Shown: positions 21,901-35,975 of the stretch, in pieces | Layout: every line of letters begins with the position of its first letter | How positions within the stretch are numbered: position 1 is the first letter of the stretch | Assembly (NCBI GenBank): GCA_951640195.1 | Contig: OX621163.1 | Coordinates: forward strand, 1,240,001-1,304,000 | From: Porpolomopsis calyptriformis | Lineage: Eukaryota > Basidiomycota > Agaricomycetes > Agaricales > Hygrophoraceae | DNA length: 64,000 nt | Direction of reading: 5' to 3' | Notes under the pieces: model-generated | Told to the model about the DNA's origin: nothing | Seen by the model: only the letters and a program-made list of their open reading frames with translations | Database searches by the model: none | Position numbers and translations under genes: made by a program

Positions 21901-24899
21901 CGGGGTCCTCGACAAGTCGGCCTTTGGCGCAACAAGCTTCGGTCTGGTCCATTCAGTTTATGAGCTATATGGTGCCGAGATCGCAGGCAAGCTTCTCGGC
22001 ATCCTTAGTCGACTCTTCACCAAGTTCTTGCAACACCGAGCATTCACGTGTCGAATGGACGATCTCGCACTAACACCAGATGGCAATGCGAGAAGAATGG
22101 TCTTGTTGCGGCGCGGGCGGAATCTTGGCACCGAAGGTGCCATAGAGAATTTTCCTTCCCTAAAGTTCATCCCAGAGGCCGAAATACCGACGGCTCTGGC
22201 TTCTTCGATGGAGAGTGTGCTTCGGGATGATAACAAGATGGCTGGCCTTGATGTTACCGTCAAGGTAAAACTTGACGAACTCACGAAATCAATCGCAGAC
22301 ACATGCATACCCCATGGCCTCCTACGCAAGTTTCCCCATAATCACATGCAGACTATGACGCTTTCGGGTGCCAAAGGAAGTGCAGTCAATGCTCAGCAGA
22401 TTTCATGTGCGTTAGGTCAACAAGTATTAGAAGGTCGTCGAGTGCCTGTTATGGTTAGCGGAAAAACCTTGCCCTCCTTCAAACCGTTCGAAACTACGGC
22501 CATGGCGGGAGGATACGTGGCGAGTCGTTTCTTAACAGGCATTAAACCCCAGGAATTTTACTTCCATTGCATGGCTGGTCGTGAAGGACTCATCGACACG
22601 GCTGTTAAAACGGCACGCTCTGGCTATCTCCAGCGATGTCTGATCAAACACCTTGAAGGTATCCGTGTGCACTACGATCATACCGTTCGTGGTAGCGACT
22701 CCTCTGTTTACCAATTCAACTATGGCGGCGATGCGCTCGATGTAACGAAGCAGACACATCTTTATCAGTTCGAGTTTTTTGCGCGAAATGGAGTGTCTTT
22801 CGTTAATCGCTACCGACCTAAATCCATCCAGGATAGCGTGGATAGTGACGAGGCCCTTAATTATATGAAGAAAGTCATCAAGAAGTCGCTTGTTCGCCCG
22901 GACAAATATACCCCGGCAAGGCGAGAGAAGTATCTCCCGGCGCTATCCAAGTATAGTCCCACTCTTTATCTTGGGAGTACATCCGAGAAGTTTGCCGAAT
23001 CGGTTGAAGATTATATCAAAGCCAACCCAGACAAACTTCTTAAGTCAAAGGAACCCGAAGGTATCCAGACCATCAGGCGACAGCCTCTGATGTCGGGTAA
23101 AAATTTCCGCCTACTCCTGAACTTCAAGTACATGCGAAGCGTGGTAGACCCTGGCGAGGCCGTTGGCTTGCTAGCGTCTCAAAGGTAACCCTGAGTTCTC
23201 TACGCAGTCTCGAATAACATACTGATGAAAACCAATCGTAGTGTTGGTGAACCATCGACTCAAATGACATTGAATACGTTCCATTTCGCTGGTAAATTGC
23301 TTCATTTGGTCTCTAAAATATGCATCTAAACATTGTTAAATGCGCAGGACACGGCGCTACAAATGTCACCCTCGGTATCCCGCGTCTCCGAGAAATCATC
23401 ATGACTGCCTCTCATAAACCTAAGACGCCATCAATGAACTTGGAAGTAATGCCTGGTGTTAGTGCTGCAGATGTTGATACGTTTTGCAAGAGAGCCAGTC
23501 GACTCGCAATGTCGCAAGTCGTTGATCGTATCACGGTAACAGAAGCCTTCATCGTCAGTGGTGAAGCAAGGCGCACGAGATTCACTGTCGCCATTGCATT
23601 TTTCCCGAAGAAGGAATATGAAACTGAGTACGACATTCAGCCATCTGGCATTCTGGAGGCGTTTGCTGTGAAGTTCCCGCTCATGCTGAAGAAAGAGATG
23701 AAAATGGAGATGAAAAAATTGGACGCTGGCCTCAAAAGCCAAATCGCTGAGCTCGGGAAAGGGAAAACCTTGAGGACTCGGAGAGATGCTGACGACGATG
23801 ACGGCGAGAGTGAGTCCATGATCGGGGGAAAAGACCGCGACAATCAAAGCGATGTCGATGCCGAAGACTGGAAGAGGTCAAGACGGAAACAACACCAGAC
23901 ATCATACGAGTCTGATGGGGGGGACGAGGATGAGGATGACAGTGATGAACACAATGACGACGCCATCATTGCTGATTCCGATAAGGAAGGGAACGACGTC
24001 GAGGATCCCGAAGTAGGAATCCTACTTAGACGATCAGGCGACCTTGCAAAAAAAGCGAAAATGGTGGGGCGCCATTTTGTCCGTAACATGAAGCAGGTAT
24101 CATCGTTCAAGTTCACCGAGGCTGGGTGCACTTTTCAAATCGAGGTGCGCCAGTTTATGACATCCGTTGACAACGGTCAATAATTCTTTACTCCAGTTCG
24201 GAGATGATTTGCCCAAGTTATTACTCGTCGGGATTATCGAGCGAACTTGCCGGAAGACAATTATTCGTGAAATACCTTCCATAACGGACTGTTTCAAATT
24301 GACAGAAGAGGGTGGAAACAAAATCAAGGTAAGTCCTTGTGGATTTTCACTGCCAACTGAGACTACATTATATATTGTTCAGCTTACAACGAACGGCTCT
24401 AACTTCCGAGGTTTCTGGCGATATGCTACCCACTTTCGGAACCCGATAATCAAAGAGAACGACATATATTCTAATGACATATATGAGATTCTCCAAACTT
24501 ACGGAGTCGAGATGGCGCGTGCTGCTGTCCTGCGGGAAATGAGCGGCGTGTTCGATGTATATAAAATCGACGTTAATGTCCGGCATCTCGAGCTCATTGC
24601 GGATTACATGGTGTGTTATTTTCATTTCCGCAAAGCATTTTCACGTTGACCAGGGTTTTCGAGAAAAGACATTCGAGGGTGGCTATAAGCCCTTTAATCG
24701 CACAGGGATTTCTACAAACCCTTCCCCCCTCCTGAAGGCGTCGTTCGAAACTACAGCAACATTCTTGTCAGACGCCACACTGTATGGCGATTTTGATGAT
24801 CTAACGACACCATCCGGAAAAATTGTTTTGGGTCAGCCTAGCTTAACTGGGACGGGCATATTCGATGTGAATATGATGATAGAAAGCACAAATGCCTAG
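18967..24899 (+). CDS. RPA190: RNA polymerase I largest subunit
   Basis: About 14 introns, roughly 1,700 residues. The clamp zinc site ([17 protein letters not shown]) lies near the start. The catalytic loop NADFDGDEMN is spread over three consecutive micro-exons (21220-21233, 21290-21307, 21357-21377). Further marks are [61 protein letters not shown], the trigger-loop region [20 protein letters not shown], and a Pol I-specific acidic insertion (about 23,780-24,030) before the C-terminus [20 protein letters not shown]. It forms the active centre of the enzyme that transcribes rDNA in the nucleolus. ACGCGT at 18924-18929 precedes the start by 38 bp. Confidence 0.97.
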
Positions 24900-24938
24900 C
24901 TGTCATATGAGTATTTCTTGAGGCGATAAACAATCGCG

Positions 24939-24958
24939 AACGCGTAACGTCACGCGTT
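24939..24958. promoter_or_regulatory. Paired MCB (ACGCGT) sites, inverted repeat
   Basis: AACGCGT and ACGCGTT form a perfect inverted repeat with a 6-bp spacer. ACGCGT is the MluI cell-cycle box bound by MBF-type factors in fungi. The pair sits about 120 bp upstream of the KEN-box protein gene. Confidence 0.55.
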
Positions 24959-25075
24959 ATTTGCGTTTATTTGGTGTCAACTGCTGCGTGTTCCCGGCCA
25001 GGCCTTTGCTCAACTTTTGTCTTTGTTTTTCTTCCTCGTGCACTCACCACCACCCAACCATCCCCAACGGACACC

Positions 25076-26028
25076 ATGAAACGCCCAGGACCTTTGCAAG
25101 AGATCCGTTTTCCATTCACTCCTAGCAACTTGGCGAGAATTAACTCTTTCAAGTTGAGACCCCGCAAGAGACGTCTCTCGGATTCTTCGACCATCCTCAC
25201 CCCAGCAAAGCGTCGCGCCATTCACAAACAAGCCACTCCTTCTCCAAGACGGAATCCCAGAGCTACCAGGTGTGCATCAAACGATTTGTTACCTTGCTTC
25301 CCTAACCTCTCCACAGCCAGGGGATTCCAGGCAAGAAGCTTGGTTTCATGTCCAGGTCCTCAAACAGTGCCACCGCGAGTATTACGACGACAGTGTCGTC
25401 TCCCTCTATCATTGCTCCGTTTTCTCACTCTGATCATGTTACGACAACGGGGAACCCTCAATTATCGTCTTCCACCAAGTCGTTCCGATCACCCCGACCC
25501 CAACTCCACCCCAGGTCCCACCCTTCCAAACCATCTCACCTTTCTGTGGCTGAAAACAGCCATTGCGTACCCCAGACGTCTCGTCCAGATCCTATTCCAA
25601 TCATGATTCCTCGCGAGATGCCACCTTCGCCGGACCCAAAGTCTGTTCACTATCCTGGATTCCGAGTGTATCGGGATACCCACACTGTATTGGATATTGC
25701 TCGACCTCCCGTCTCTGAAATAATGTTGGATTCGGAGTTCGATGATGAGGATAAGGAAAATATCCAACCCTCGAGTTCTCCTTCACCTTCCCCAGGATCG
25801 AAAGGGACGGCAACACTTGAGATGGTCAAGTCTACTCCACTTGCGTCTCAGCAGAAATTTACGGCCGGCAGCTTACGGTGGGAGGACACAATGCGAACCC
25901 CTCAAAGGGCTGACGTTGACATTGTCATGTCAACACCGATCGTGACCCCGAAGGACAGAACGGAAAGACGGAGGTGGCTGCAAGACGAGGTTGATGGTAC
26001 GGAGTGTGACGAAGAAATGATGCTTTAA
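25076..26028 (+). CDS. Putative cell-cycle protein with KEN box
   Basis: Two exons; the splice joins RNPRATS to QGIPGKKLGF. The roughly 300-residue product is Ser/Pro-rich and mostly disordered, with a basic N-terminus (KLRPRKRRLSDSS, LTPAKRR) and many S/T-P sites suited to CDK phosphorylation. A KEN box sits in an acidic context (FDDEDKENIQP), the classic APC/C-Cdh1 degron. A second conserved-looking block is VHYPGFRVYRDTHTVLDIA. I do not recognise a named family. The combination of a KEN box, S/T-P sites and two upstream MCB elements points to cell-cycle control, which is inference. Confidence 0.7.
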
Positions 26029-26406
26029 GCTGCCCAGCAACGTCCGCACCCATTAAACCCGTCAAGAACTCACCGGGATCTGGTGTATCTATTTCATTCA
26101 ATCTACAACCCGGAGGTTGCAATTTCACAAGTAGAGTATATATTCCCTCGTCTTTGTCGTTTATCTCACTCGTTTATCTTGTTTACAATCTTCTTACCCA
26201 ATCAGTTATGCTCCCTCGATAGATGTGCTGTATATTCCCCTACAACTAGTGCTACAGCTATCCCTAGAGCATTTCGAGTATGTTATTCGTCACGTACTAT
26301 TTCGTTGACACATACTATCGTTTACACCTTTTCTGTATACAATCCAATGTCTATAATTCCTCTTGTACCGTCATTATGGTCCAGTAGTGAAAGAGACTAT
26401 AAATTA
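26029..26406. other. Convergent intergenic region
   Basis: Between the 3' ends of the KEN-box gene and FMP27. AT-rich, with no supported ORF; probably 3' UTR and polyadenylation signals of both genes. Confidence 0.5.
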
Positions 26407-29400
26407 TCATAATAATGGCGTCTTCGCTCTCGCAAATCGTGAGGAAATCCTGCTGCTGGTTCCAGCCTCATCAGGCGGGGTTGGCTGAGAGTGCATGCAA
26501 CTTCAGGCATTTCAATACAGAATATGGTCACTTACTTCAGTAGAGGCTTCATCCATACTCTTTCTATTCCGGGACGAGGCACGACTAAAGAAACTCAAAA
26601 TCCGCGCTCGGCTCCTTGGCCGGCCAGGTCGATCAGAGTTATCCTCAGTGTCCGCCAATTCTGAGCCATCGGTAGATTCAGTTTTGGCTACTTCAAGAGA
26701 TGTTGTGCCGGCCGCGGGAGGGGTGGTCGTTTTGTCTGATGTTCTTCGCCGTCGACGGTGGGGTGAGTGAGTACGTGATCTCTTCTTGGGGAAATGGAGA
26801 GAGCTGTCGTATACCGTTGTTGTCACAGGTTTTGGGTTTTGGACATTGATGTGGGGCGCCTTCGATGCGATCCACTTTGTTTTTGAAATGAGTTCACGAG
26901 CAACGGGGAGCACGGGCACCAAGGGTTGCTGGAACACCATCCTGTAAAGAGAAAGAAAGATCAACACAAAAATATGACATGGCGCGGGAGTAATACTATA
27001 CCTTACCCACCCTCTCCAACCTGTATCAGAGGGGATGAATTGATCCACTAATTCTTCGAACTAAACAATGATGAAAACGACCCTACTAGCGCCGGAAAGG
27101 TGAAAACTCACACTCCAAGTTTGGTTGCGATATTCTAGATTATGAGTTCTGATGCTCGCGTTACGACACTCGAAAGACTGTTCTTTGGCAACGCTAAGAA
27201 GTAGGTGAAGACTAGAAAAGCCAAGTTGAAGTAATTCTCGGGTGGAGTGGTAGTTTGTCATACCTAGAGATTTTGACGAGTACGAATGTCTTTTGAGAAG
27301 AACGTGTCTTCATCTCGGCAGCACCCCCCAACAATTGTCCGGAAGATGAAGTTCTACCATTTTCTGTTCTGGTTATCGTTCCATCAAGAGGAAGCGGGGC
27401 AAGCGAAGGCGAGTGTGGGGGTGGACGGCGTACATCTGAAGAGTGAGTTCCTTCGAATAAGGGTTTGAACAGGGAATCCGCAGCTGCACTCCGAAGGTCT
27501 GTAAACGATCGTGACGAACCCAGCTTGCGAAGAGGCGGAACAATTAATCGATTCGGATTTGGACGAGATGTTCGTGGAGAATCCAAAGACGACCGCGAGA
27601 AGGACGACGAGATCGGTGTGGGGGAAACAATTTCAAGGTCTGTTGTTTCAAAAGATACGTCGGAACTTTGGGCTGCGATTGCCCGGTTTCTGGCTCTACG
27701 GGCGGGCCAAAAATATTCCATAATCCGACGACCAACTCTCGCGTCAAGTTGCAGGCGCATCGGATGAAAATTCAACTCAAATTCCTCGTAGATGGTGATC
27801 CCACCTACGGGAGGTAGGACTGTCCAATTGGAGATGAAGAAAAGTCCTCTCTGGTACGAATCTCATATCAAAAGAGGAAGAAAAACTAAAATCAAATAAC
27901 TAACCTTCAACAAGGGATGGTTGGCAGGCTCGTTATATTTGCAGAGAATCTCGGACCAAGTGGCGTCAGGGCAGCCGTCGAAAGCTTGAAGGTTTCCGAT
28001 GGCCAGATTGTTAACGGCTGAACTATCTTGTCGACTGAGCCAGGAAAAGTCAATATCGCGCACCGCCAATTTGGCGAGAAGATCTCGTTGATTATCCACC
28101 ATTCTCCACGAGATCTCGGTTGAGGAGGCGTGCAGTTGGAGGGCTGACTTTTGAGCAGTGTGATCATTGAGTCGATCTTGAGCCAATTTGATGGCTTCAA
28201 ACAAGCAGTCGAGCTCCTCCGCAAGCAAGAAAATGTGTGCTTTAAGTTTGAGTAGCTCCAATTTGCCGTGGTCGGTGAAATGGGAGCTTTTTCTTTGAAC
28301 CATTTGCTCCGTTTCCAAGGCTGCCCTTAATTGACCTTGCAGACCCTCGACAACATCCGCTGCGGAGTGAAGGGCGGTGAAGTCGTATGCAAAGAGAAGG
28401 GTTTTCAATTTGTCCAAGCGTATTTTGTGAGCTGCGTCAGAGAAAAGAATGAGTCGGGTCACAATGTTCGAGATGGCCTGGAAATGTTCTTCGCTTGCTG
28501 ACACCGTAAACTGCGGGATGTGAACTTGTATGAGATCCTAAAGATACGATAAATGAAGATCACGACTGAGCGTATTCTAAATACATACAGTCTGGTTTTG
28601 TAGGTGGTTGTCGTTCGGGACTGCCGATTTTTGCGGATTCGTCCGGGCCACGGAGGCAACATCGTTGAGCAAACGAAGACGGTTAAACTTGTCATAATGG
28701 AATGTTGCATCCGTTTGCGGAACCAGACGATCAAAATCACCGCTCTCGCAACGAAAATCAATCAGTGCCTCAAGGGGAAGGCATCCGTCCCCAGAATAAG
28801 TCGCAGAGGGTGAAAATGTTTGCAAACCCTTCAAAGACGAGTAACTCCTGTAAAAAGTTATCAATTGCGTCAAGCGCTGTATGTTAATAATTATCACCTT
28901 GACATAATCTTGCCACTAATCGGATCGTCTAGATTGGAGTTGTCCATGATGTTGAACGATTGAAGCTTGCCTTGGACAGCTGCCACTACACAAACTGATT
29001 CATCACTCCTTAGAACAATTTGGGGTTTCAGGAGAAGACAGAAATGGCTTTTTTGAAGGGAAATCCCCTCAGCCCATCCATCTAATGGGTCAACAAGTCC
29101 AGCAGGTTGAAAAGCCGTGTCATCGGATACGTCGATAGACGATTTCGGTGAAAGATTGCCTATTATCATCTTCCGCAAGGCTTGAGCCGCAGCCTGGGCT
29201 CCGCTAGCTGTGTTGCGTGACTTCTCTCCGACACGAGGAACACTTGATGCCAAAGTTGCCACGGCTTGGTCTCGGATAAATTTGACTGCACTGCAAGGAA
29301 TTCTGGTAAGCGAGCAAGTAAAGTGTATGGGTCGACGAACCGTGTTGCCATATGGTATTCGAGGCCCAGTCGAGCGCGCGAGCAATAATAGTACTGCATC

Positions 29401-32400
29401 ATGATCTGTAACCCAAGGTTATTTGGCTACATGATAGGACCAGAAAGGACAAACATCACGAATCGCGGTGCTCAGGAAGACTTTCGGGCAATGGATTTGG
29501 TATACATTTTCGAATTCAATCTGTTCACTTGGCGATACGGTGTCCGAGGGTATGTGATAACTCTGGCCATCATGAACATTTGCAGTATCGGAAGATAGAT
29601 CCGCCTTTCGCAAGTTGATGACATAGTCTTTCAGCAACTTTATCATCTTTTCTTGAACGGATTTCCGAATGTTCTTCGTTGCGAAGAGAAATCAGACCGA
29701 TCGAGTAAATTGAATGGCCTTTCGCACCTTTTCGGGAGTGGTAGACCCTACACTCTCCTTAGAGAAGTGATCGTTACTCGCTGCATTACGGAGCTCGGAA
29801 ATACGATCCATAGCTAAACTCGTTTGGACTTGAAGAACAGCTAAATTTATGCAATATCAATGAGATGTTGCTGCAAAGTAGATCAAATACTTACATGCTT
29901 CTTTTCCAAGCAAGCAAAAATGGGTATCCTCCGCACCGAACTTGCCGCACTCAGCTTCATCATCCGAAGCCTTACGATCCCGATTGAAATAAGTGAGGCG
30001 AGGACATTCAACAATCGGCAGAAGATGGATTGTCGGTGTGACAGAAGGAGACCAGTCAGTCTCGATAAAGTCGTCTATATCAAACCACGGCGACGAAGAT
30101 CCTAGAGTGGGAAGCTTGATGTTTCGAGTCCTGTAATTGCTATGTTCAGGTGGTGGCGTCACGGGAACGGATTTTTTCAAAGGTTCTTGGAAAACGGCAA
30201 GCATCGCGCGTAAATCTAGCCCTTTCAACACCACCTCAGCAGCGTAAACAGATTTGCGCCGCACAACTTTGGTAGTGCTGGGGATAAGGCCTGGGACGGA
30301 AGTCTCTTGATCTCGTTGATGCATGTCTGCTTGGAATTCATCAACCATGGCCTTGACGCCAACAAAAGGGGTGACTCCGTGAACCCAAGACTCCCTGGAA
30401 TCATCCGCGTAGGCATGCAGAATGTAGACTCGAGAAAGCGATATGCGGTACTTCAAAGTTGCTAAATGGCGTCCAAATTTTGGCGAATGAGATCTTTGCG
30501 GATAGAAACTTCCTTGTCGTATTGGGAGATTCAAGGCTCCGTCGAATGATGCAATCCAAGACCAAAAATGCGAGAATACATTGGGGGTGAGATGGAGGCT
30601 ACTGGGGGTCGGTCTTGCGGTATTTTGTACATTGTGTATTGAAGAGTTGAGAGAAACCGACATATGAATAAAATCGGAACGGAAACCATTAAAGGAATCT
30701 GTTAGACCCTACAATTCGAGAGGGTTAAACCTGCCTTCTAGAAAAAGGAATGATTGCTCACCTTTGGTTGTGGTAGCACAGTTTTCTTCTCTAGCCTGAC
30801 CTGATGATGAGGCCGAAAATCAAAAAAGCGGCACTTCCGGCGGAAGTCTGGGCCACTACAGGCTTTGCACTCAGGTCCGCAAGTCCGCTCTAAGACAATA
30901 CCGACACCAAAACGAACTCCAGAAGTGAGCTTCGCGCATACTTTCTTGAATCGTCTTGTCTCGTTCACCGTGGAGGGACTTCCCGGCTCCAGGCTCGCGC
31001 AAAAATCAGTACACAGAATGGTTGCGATAGGGTACGGTGAGGGAAACTTACTTCGGAATTGCAATCAACATAGAATCACTGAACACCTGCACTAATTCTT
31101 TGTCGTTGTTGATGTGATTAATCAGTAACTTTGGATGGCCTCGGAAACACAGCACGAATCCAGCCCCGGTACCGACTAGATTATAGGGGTCCCGAGATCC
31201 TGAACCAACGTAAACATAAAGATGCATGGAAATAAGAAACTTTGACCTTTGGCATGCAGATGGACATCGCCCGTAAAGGACACTTCGATAGACCAATGAA
31301 ATACCAACCTTATCTTCAAGATTGAAGTTAAATAATAGATATCAATGGTAAAAGAAATGAACGTACTTTATCCCAAAAGCCCAACGCGGGCGATGAGTCC
31401 CGAGGGGAACTGGACAATGAGTCAACGATTCGTATAATATCTTGAGTTGTTGGCCCGTAGCAAATCCCCCATGAGAACGCCGTTACGTCCTTAGTTGCCA
31501 CGCGAATGACCGGATTTGCATAAGTCTTCACTGGCATGATGGTCTTCGGAACTGATATTGATAGCGGAACACCGCTGATACAGTTGAATGGTTCGACAAT
31601 ACAGCAGTCCACCCAATCAACTGATAAAGGTGAACCCATCTCCTCGGCAATAGCGAGGTCGGTGTCAAATTCCAAGGCCGGAGAATTTGGGACTTGATTC
31701 GGGGGGATGTCAATCAACGGTAATGGGTAATCCCTGATAGTAATGCGCAAGGAGGATAGGGTAAAGTAGAGATGCATCGGTATCAACAGCGAAAATTGTG
31801 TTCCAGCCGGAATACCATTTCCCCGCTCTCGCATAAAGTCTGGCAGCTTATCAAACGGAAACGATGGCGGAGAAATATTCAAGGACAGATTGTGGAGCAT
31901 GACTCGAAACAAGGGGGGCATGGCATCAATTGGGGCGATGTGGCCGAGATGAGGGCGTCCTGCTGGAACTTTGCTGGGGTGTTCAATACGCAAGAGTTGT
32001 AAAATTTCTTCCTCCTTTTGAAAGCATTCCTGTTTCAGAAGACGATGTCGCAAACTCCAGTCAACTTCGTGGACTTGAAGGAGTCGTTGGTGGGCGTCCT
32101 CCACCGAGACAGTGTGATTCTGACTGAACTGGTAATCAGAATCAAGTTGGTTTCGTGATGACGAGGACGCTCCGTGAGAAGGTTGTGCCTGCTGAATGGC
32201 GGTTACTTTCAGCATGAATGCTTCCTCCCGGTCTCTTCTCTGCTTTGATGCGTCCAATCCTGCTCGCATGATTAGGTTGAGCTTGCTCTCAAACGAGTCG
32301 TCCGCTGCCTCAAGCGATACACAGCGAATGCGGAAGGCAAGGTTGGGGATCGCTTTAGCAACTTCTGGTTCGGGAGTAGACATTCTGATGCTATTTCCAG

Positions 32401-35400
32401 TGGGGATAGCGTGCGTTAGATGGCGAACGCATTTAATCGTAATCCCGAGGTCATATAATAACTCCGCTAAGATAAACCCAAACGGAATTCGCAAGCGAAC
32501 ATTGTCACCTTTGACAGAAATTGAAAGCGAAGGACTGGACACCTGAGAGATAGATGTGTCCCATTGTTGTAACCGAGCCAATTCCTCCCATTTATCGTCG
32601 GTAGTTTTGACAGGGGAAAGAGCAACACCGAGCACTAGATTATTCCACTTGACGCCAGTTCGACCTTCAGGCGAAGAGTACACAGTTATTGAGTCGATGC
32701 ATGAGTAGAGTTTTTGGTGGGGGAGGGTCCAAAGTATCTGCGTGGTCTTGATGGTTGCTTGAAAGAGACAGGAAAATTTGCCAGGCGAGCGATGACGAGA
32801 CTGCCTCCCAAAAATAGAAACCAAAGTTTGCGATGAAAGGAGCAGGTTGTATACTTGACCAAGCCCAAACGTGCCGCTGATATACGGTGCATCCATGGAT
32901 ATTCGACAAATATCCTTGACGCTTGGGGAGGCGGGACTCTGCTTTCTAGATATGATTATATCGGCCTTGCCTCTGGGAAGTTGCAAAATATCCTTCGCAG
33001 GCATCGAGGGGTCATCTCGCTCAGCAATGTTCGGATCGTCGATGGCATACTGAGTAGCAAGGGCGCTGCGCAATGCCAAATTCCATACCGATACTCTAAA
33101 TAAGGCATTGGAACTCAGGGTCACCAGTGATGCTTTGGCGGCTGAGACAGCTTCCACGATAGGATCCTCCCGTAAATATAACTTCTGCCGAATCTGCGAT
33201 TGCAAAGGAAGGTTTTTGAAATACTGGACATGAGCAGACTGCAGAGCACAGAATTGAACCGAGATCCCCGTACGAAATGCCAGACCACGAGAGATATCAA
33301 GGTCGTCGTTGGGATTCAAGTCGGGTGCAGTTATAAAACATACGAGGCGAGCTAGAGAAACCGTGATCGAACTTCCAAACGATGGACGGTCAAGTGAGGG
33401 AGTTTGGGTGGCTTTCGTCGAGTCCCTTCTAGTGATCGCAAAAAGTTTCTGGGTAGCAGCGATAACTTTCATCTGCCATAATTCAATGAAAAGAGCATCC
33501 GCTGAGCATTGAATATCAATAAACATAGATGAGAGGTCGATAGATGCAACACTGTTGTGGTCGTCACCGAGGCGACCAACTGCCCAACTTACAGCTTTTA
33601 CCTCAACGGTCTCCAGCGAAAGTAACGCAAGATCATCCATGAACTCGCATTCAGATAGGTAACGAGTCGAAAATTGTCGAGGCTCTTCGGGGATCGGGGG
33701 GGTGTACAACACCCGCACAAAGGTAGGTTGCAAGACGACCGAGACAGTGAGATTCAGCTGAAGCGACAAATCACCAGGAGGGAGTAGATTATGCGATGTC
33801 GAAAGAGATGAAGGCAAAAACTGAGTTTCTGCATGGACGATGAAACCATTTGTCCGCAGCTCGATGACGAACGGATCATTCTTTTGATCAGCACCAAGGG
33901 AGTGGATTATACGCCCACAAATCGTCCCGCATCGCACATTCAGAGAAACACGGGGTATAAAGAGAGGTGGATGGTGTTGGGGTGTCCGCTCCTTTTGTTC
34001 TGTGGGCTGCACTCGGGAAAGAAGATCTTGCAGATATTCCAAACGTTCCGACATCGTGACTTGACCCAAAGCGACTCTCGCAACAATCAACGCAGCATTG
34101 GGGTCGCCAGGCATGCAAATAGTCTCCGTTAGCCATGGTGACGGCCATTGTGACATTAAGGCCTGTACTTCGATAGAGCGAAGCAATAGCAAGCATACCG
34201 AATCCAGTTGAGAATTCGATCCGGCTCTTTCCAGGGTCAGTTTCTTCAATGAGAAACCAAATGCATACGCGTCCGTTCCATCCTTTCCCTCTTGTCCTAA
34301 CCATTCTCGATGAAGTTGATTCTGGGGGTTGCTCGATTCGGCGACAAAGGCGAGCTCGTGCAAAAAAGCGCTGGTCTCAGTTGCTTGGAGCTGACTGCTA
34401 GAACGAAAAGTGAGTGTGATGGTAGATACCCGCATTTTAAATATCGACAATAACGACAACCAAGACTAGAACTGAGTCAGAACCAATATCCACATGAAGC
34501 GAAAGTAATTACCGAATTTGTTGGCCTCGGTGTTTGAAATCGTTTATACCGACGACTAGGCAGCATTGACGCCTTCCGAGTTATAGTTGAGCAACAAAAG
34601 CATAAAATGGGGGTACACGCAACGAACCGAGAGAACTTCCAGAAAAGGCGAGTTTGGCAAGGCAGGATATTCGGAGGTTGTAGGATCTGGCGTTATGCCG
34701 ACCGATGGCAAGGATGGCGAGTGTAGGGGTGAAGGAAATACCGTAGATGGTGACAGACCGGAAGGTATCGGAGAGATAACAGGTTCATCACGTCCTTGAA
34801 TAGTATTGGCAAGATGACGTTCGCGATGAATCTTCAATGCCGTCAGTAAAGATTGAATGACGTCGACTGCCACAGAAAACCCTCCGATATCCAGGGTTGC
34901 ATTCAGACTGTGGGTTTCAATTTTTCCTCTTTTGGGACTGAAATGAGCGGCGGTAGCAAGATCAATAACCCCAGGCAAACTAAAAAATGTATCGGCGCCT
35001 TGACCACGAGATAAGTTGTTGAAAATGTAAGGGTAAAGTCGAATGCCCACCTGTTGATCCCACAAGGTTGGCAAGTTTCAGAGAAACAGAGGCGGTACCT
35101 TGAGTCTCTTCCCAGGCCCTCTCCCATGCTCGCCGGAAGCTAGTTGTGAGGCGTGATTTCCAAGCAGCTACCCTGTATGATCCTGAAGGCTTTTCTGATG
35201 TGCGACCGAGGTCTTTCTCTTCAGAATAATTTGGATTTTCCGACTGAGTAAACGCAAGCGATATGTTCAGTTTGGCTTCTTCAATGACAACACTTGTCTC
35301 TGGCAAAGCCGTAGAAGTTACCACGGCCGAACGGAGGTCAAAATCGACAGCTTGAGATATTGCAGGGAGATAGCGAATGAATATGCGTAAGCAAGCAACT

Positions 35401-35897
35401 ACAGTGGTCCGCAGGAGTGGCCGGATGAAAGGGTCAAACCAGGAGAATAAACTAGCCACAAAGGTCCAAAGACGTTGGGCAATGGGGGAAGGTGATAGGT
35501 CTGCAAGAGTCAGCTTGCGTCGACGGGAAGATGGTGATGGGTCATCCTCGCCAATCTCTAATTTTAAACCTTGGATTTTGACCTTGACCGTGACGGACAT
35601 TCCGCCGAGTCCCTCTGCAACTGAGCGGTATGATATACCAATTCGGTCCACGCGCCAAGTCTGCGAGCCTTTGCGAATATATAGGCCTCGGATTGACCGC
35701 AGGCTTATGCTGCGAACCCGAATGTGGTCGGACATGCGCGCGAGAATGAAGGGACCTATGTAGGTGCGAAATATGAGCGAGAAGGACACAAGCCGCACCG
35801 CCCATACTAATAAAAGTGTCGTCCATCGGCTATCTCCAGGAATCCCCAGCAGAAACACTCTTAGAATGTGGATGGTGTTCTGAAAGAATGCATCCAT
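26407..35897 (-). CDS. FMP27: Fmp27/Hobbit bridge-like lipid transfer protein (BLTP2)
   Basis: One very large gene, about 2,850 residues over many exons. The N-terminus has a membrane anchor (TTLLLVWAVRLVSFSLIF) followed by chorein-like beta repeats (VRSISLRSIRGLYIRKGSQT, ISYRS). The defining GFWDK motif lies at about 31,370, spliced to VFHWSIEVSFTGDVHLHAKG, SRDPYNLVGTGAGF and INNDKELVQVFSD. The C-terminal Fmp27 domain includes FHPMRLQLDARVGRRIMEYF and ARELISKTKWIASKAP. BLTP2 proteins form long hydrophobic grooves that move lipids at ER-plasma membrane contacts. The true start is ATG 35897 (MDAFFQNT). A last intron with donor GTAAGT near 26,530 moves the stop to 26407. Confidence 0.92.
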
Positions 35898-35975
35898 GTT
35901 CAAGTTCGACCTGCAAAGTCAAATAAGCGTTCATGTATCACAACTCCAACCGTGGCGGAACGTACATGTGGTAAG

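Noticed and set aside
35898..35903. An FMP27 start two codons upstream (TTG)
   Set aside because: It is not an ATG; the in-frame ATG at 35897 is the natural start.
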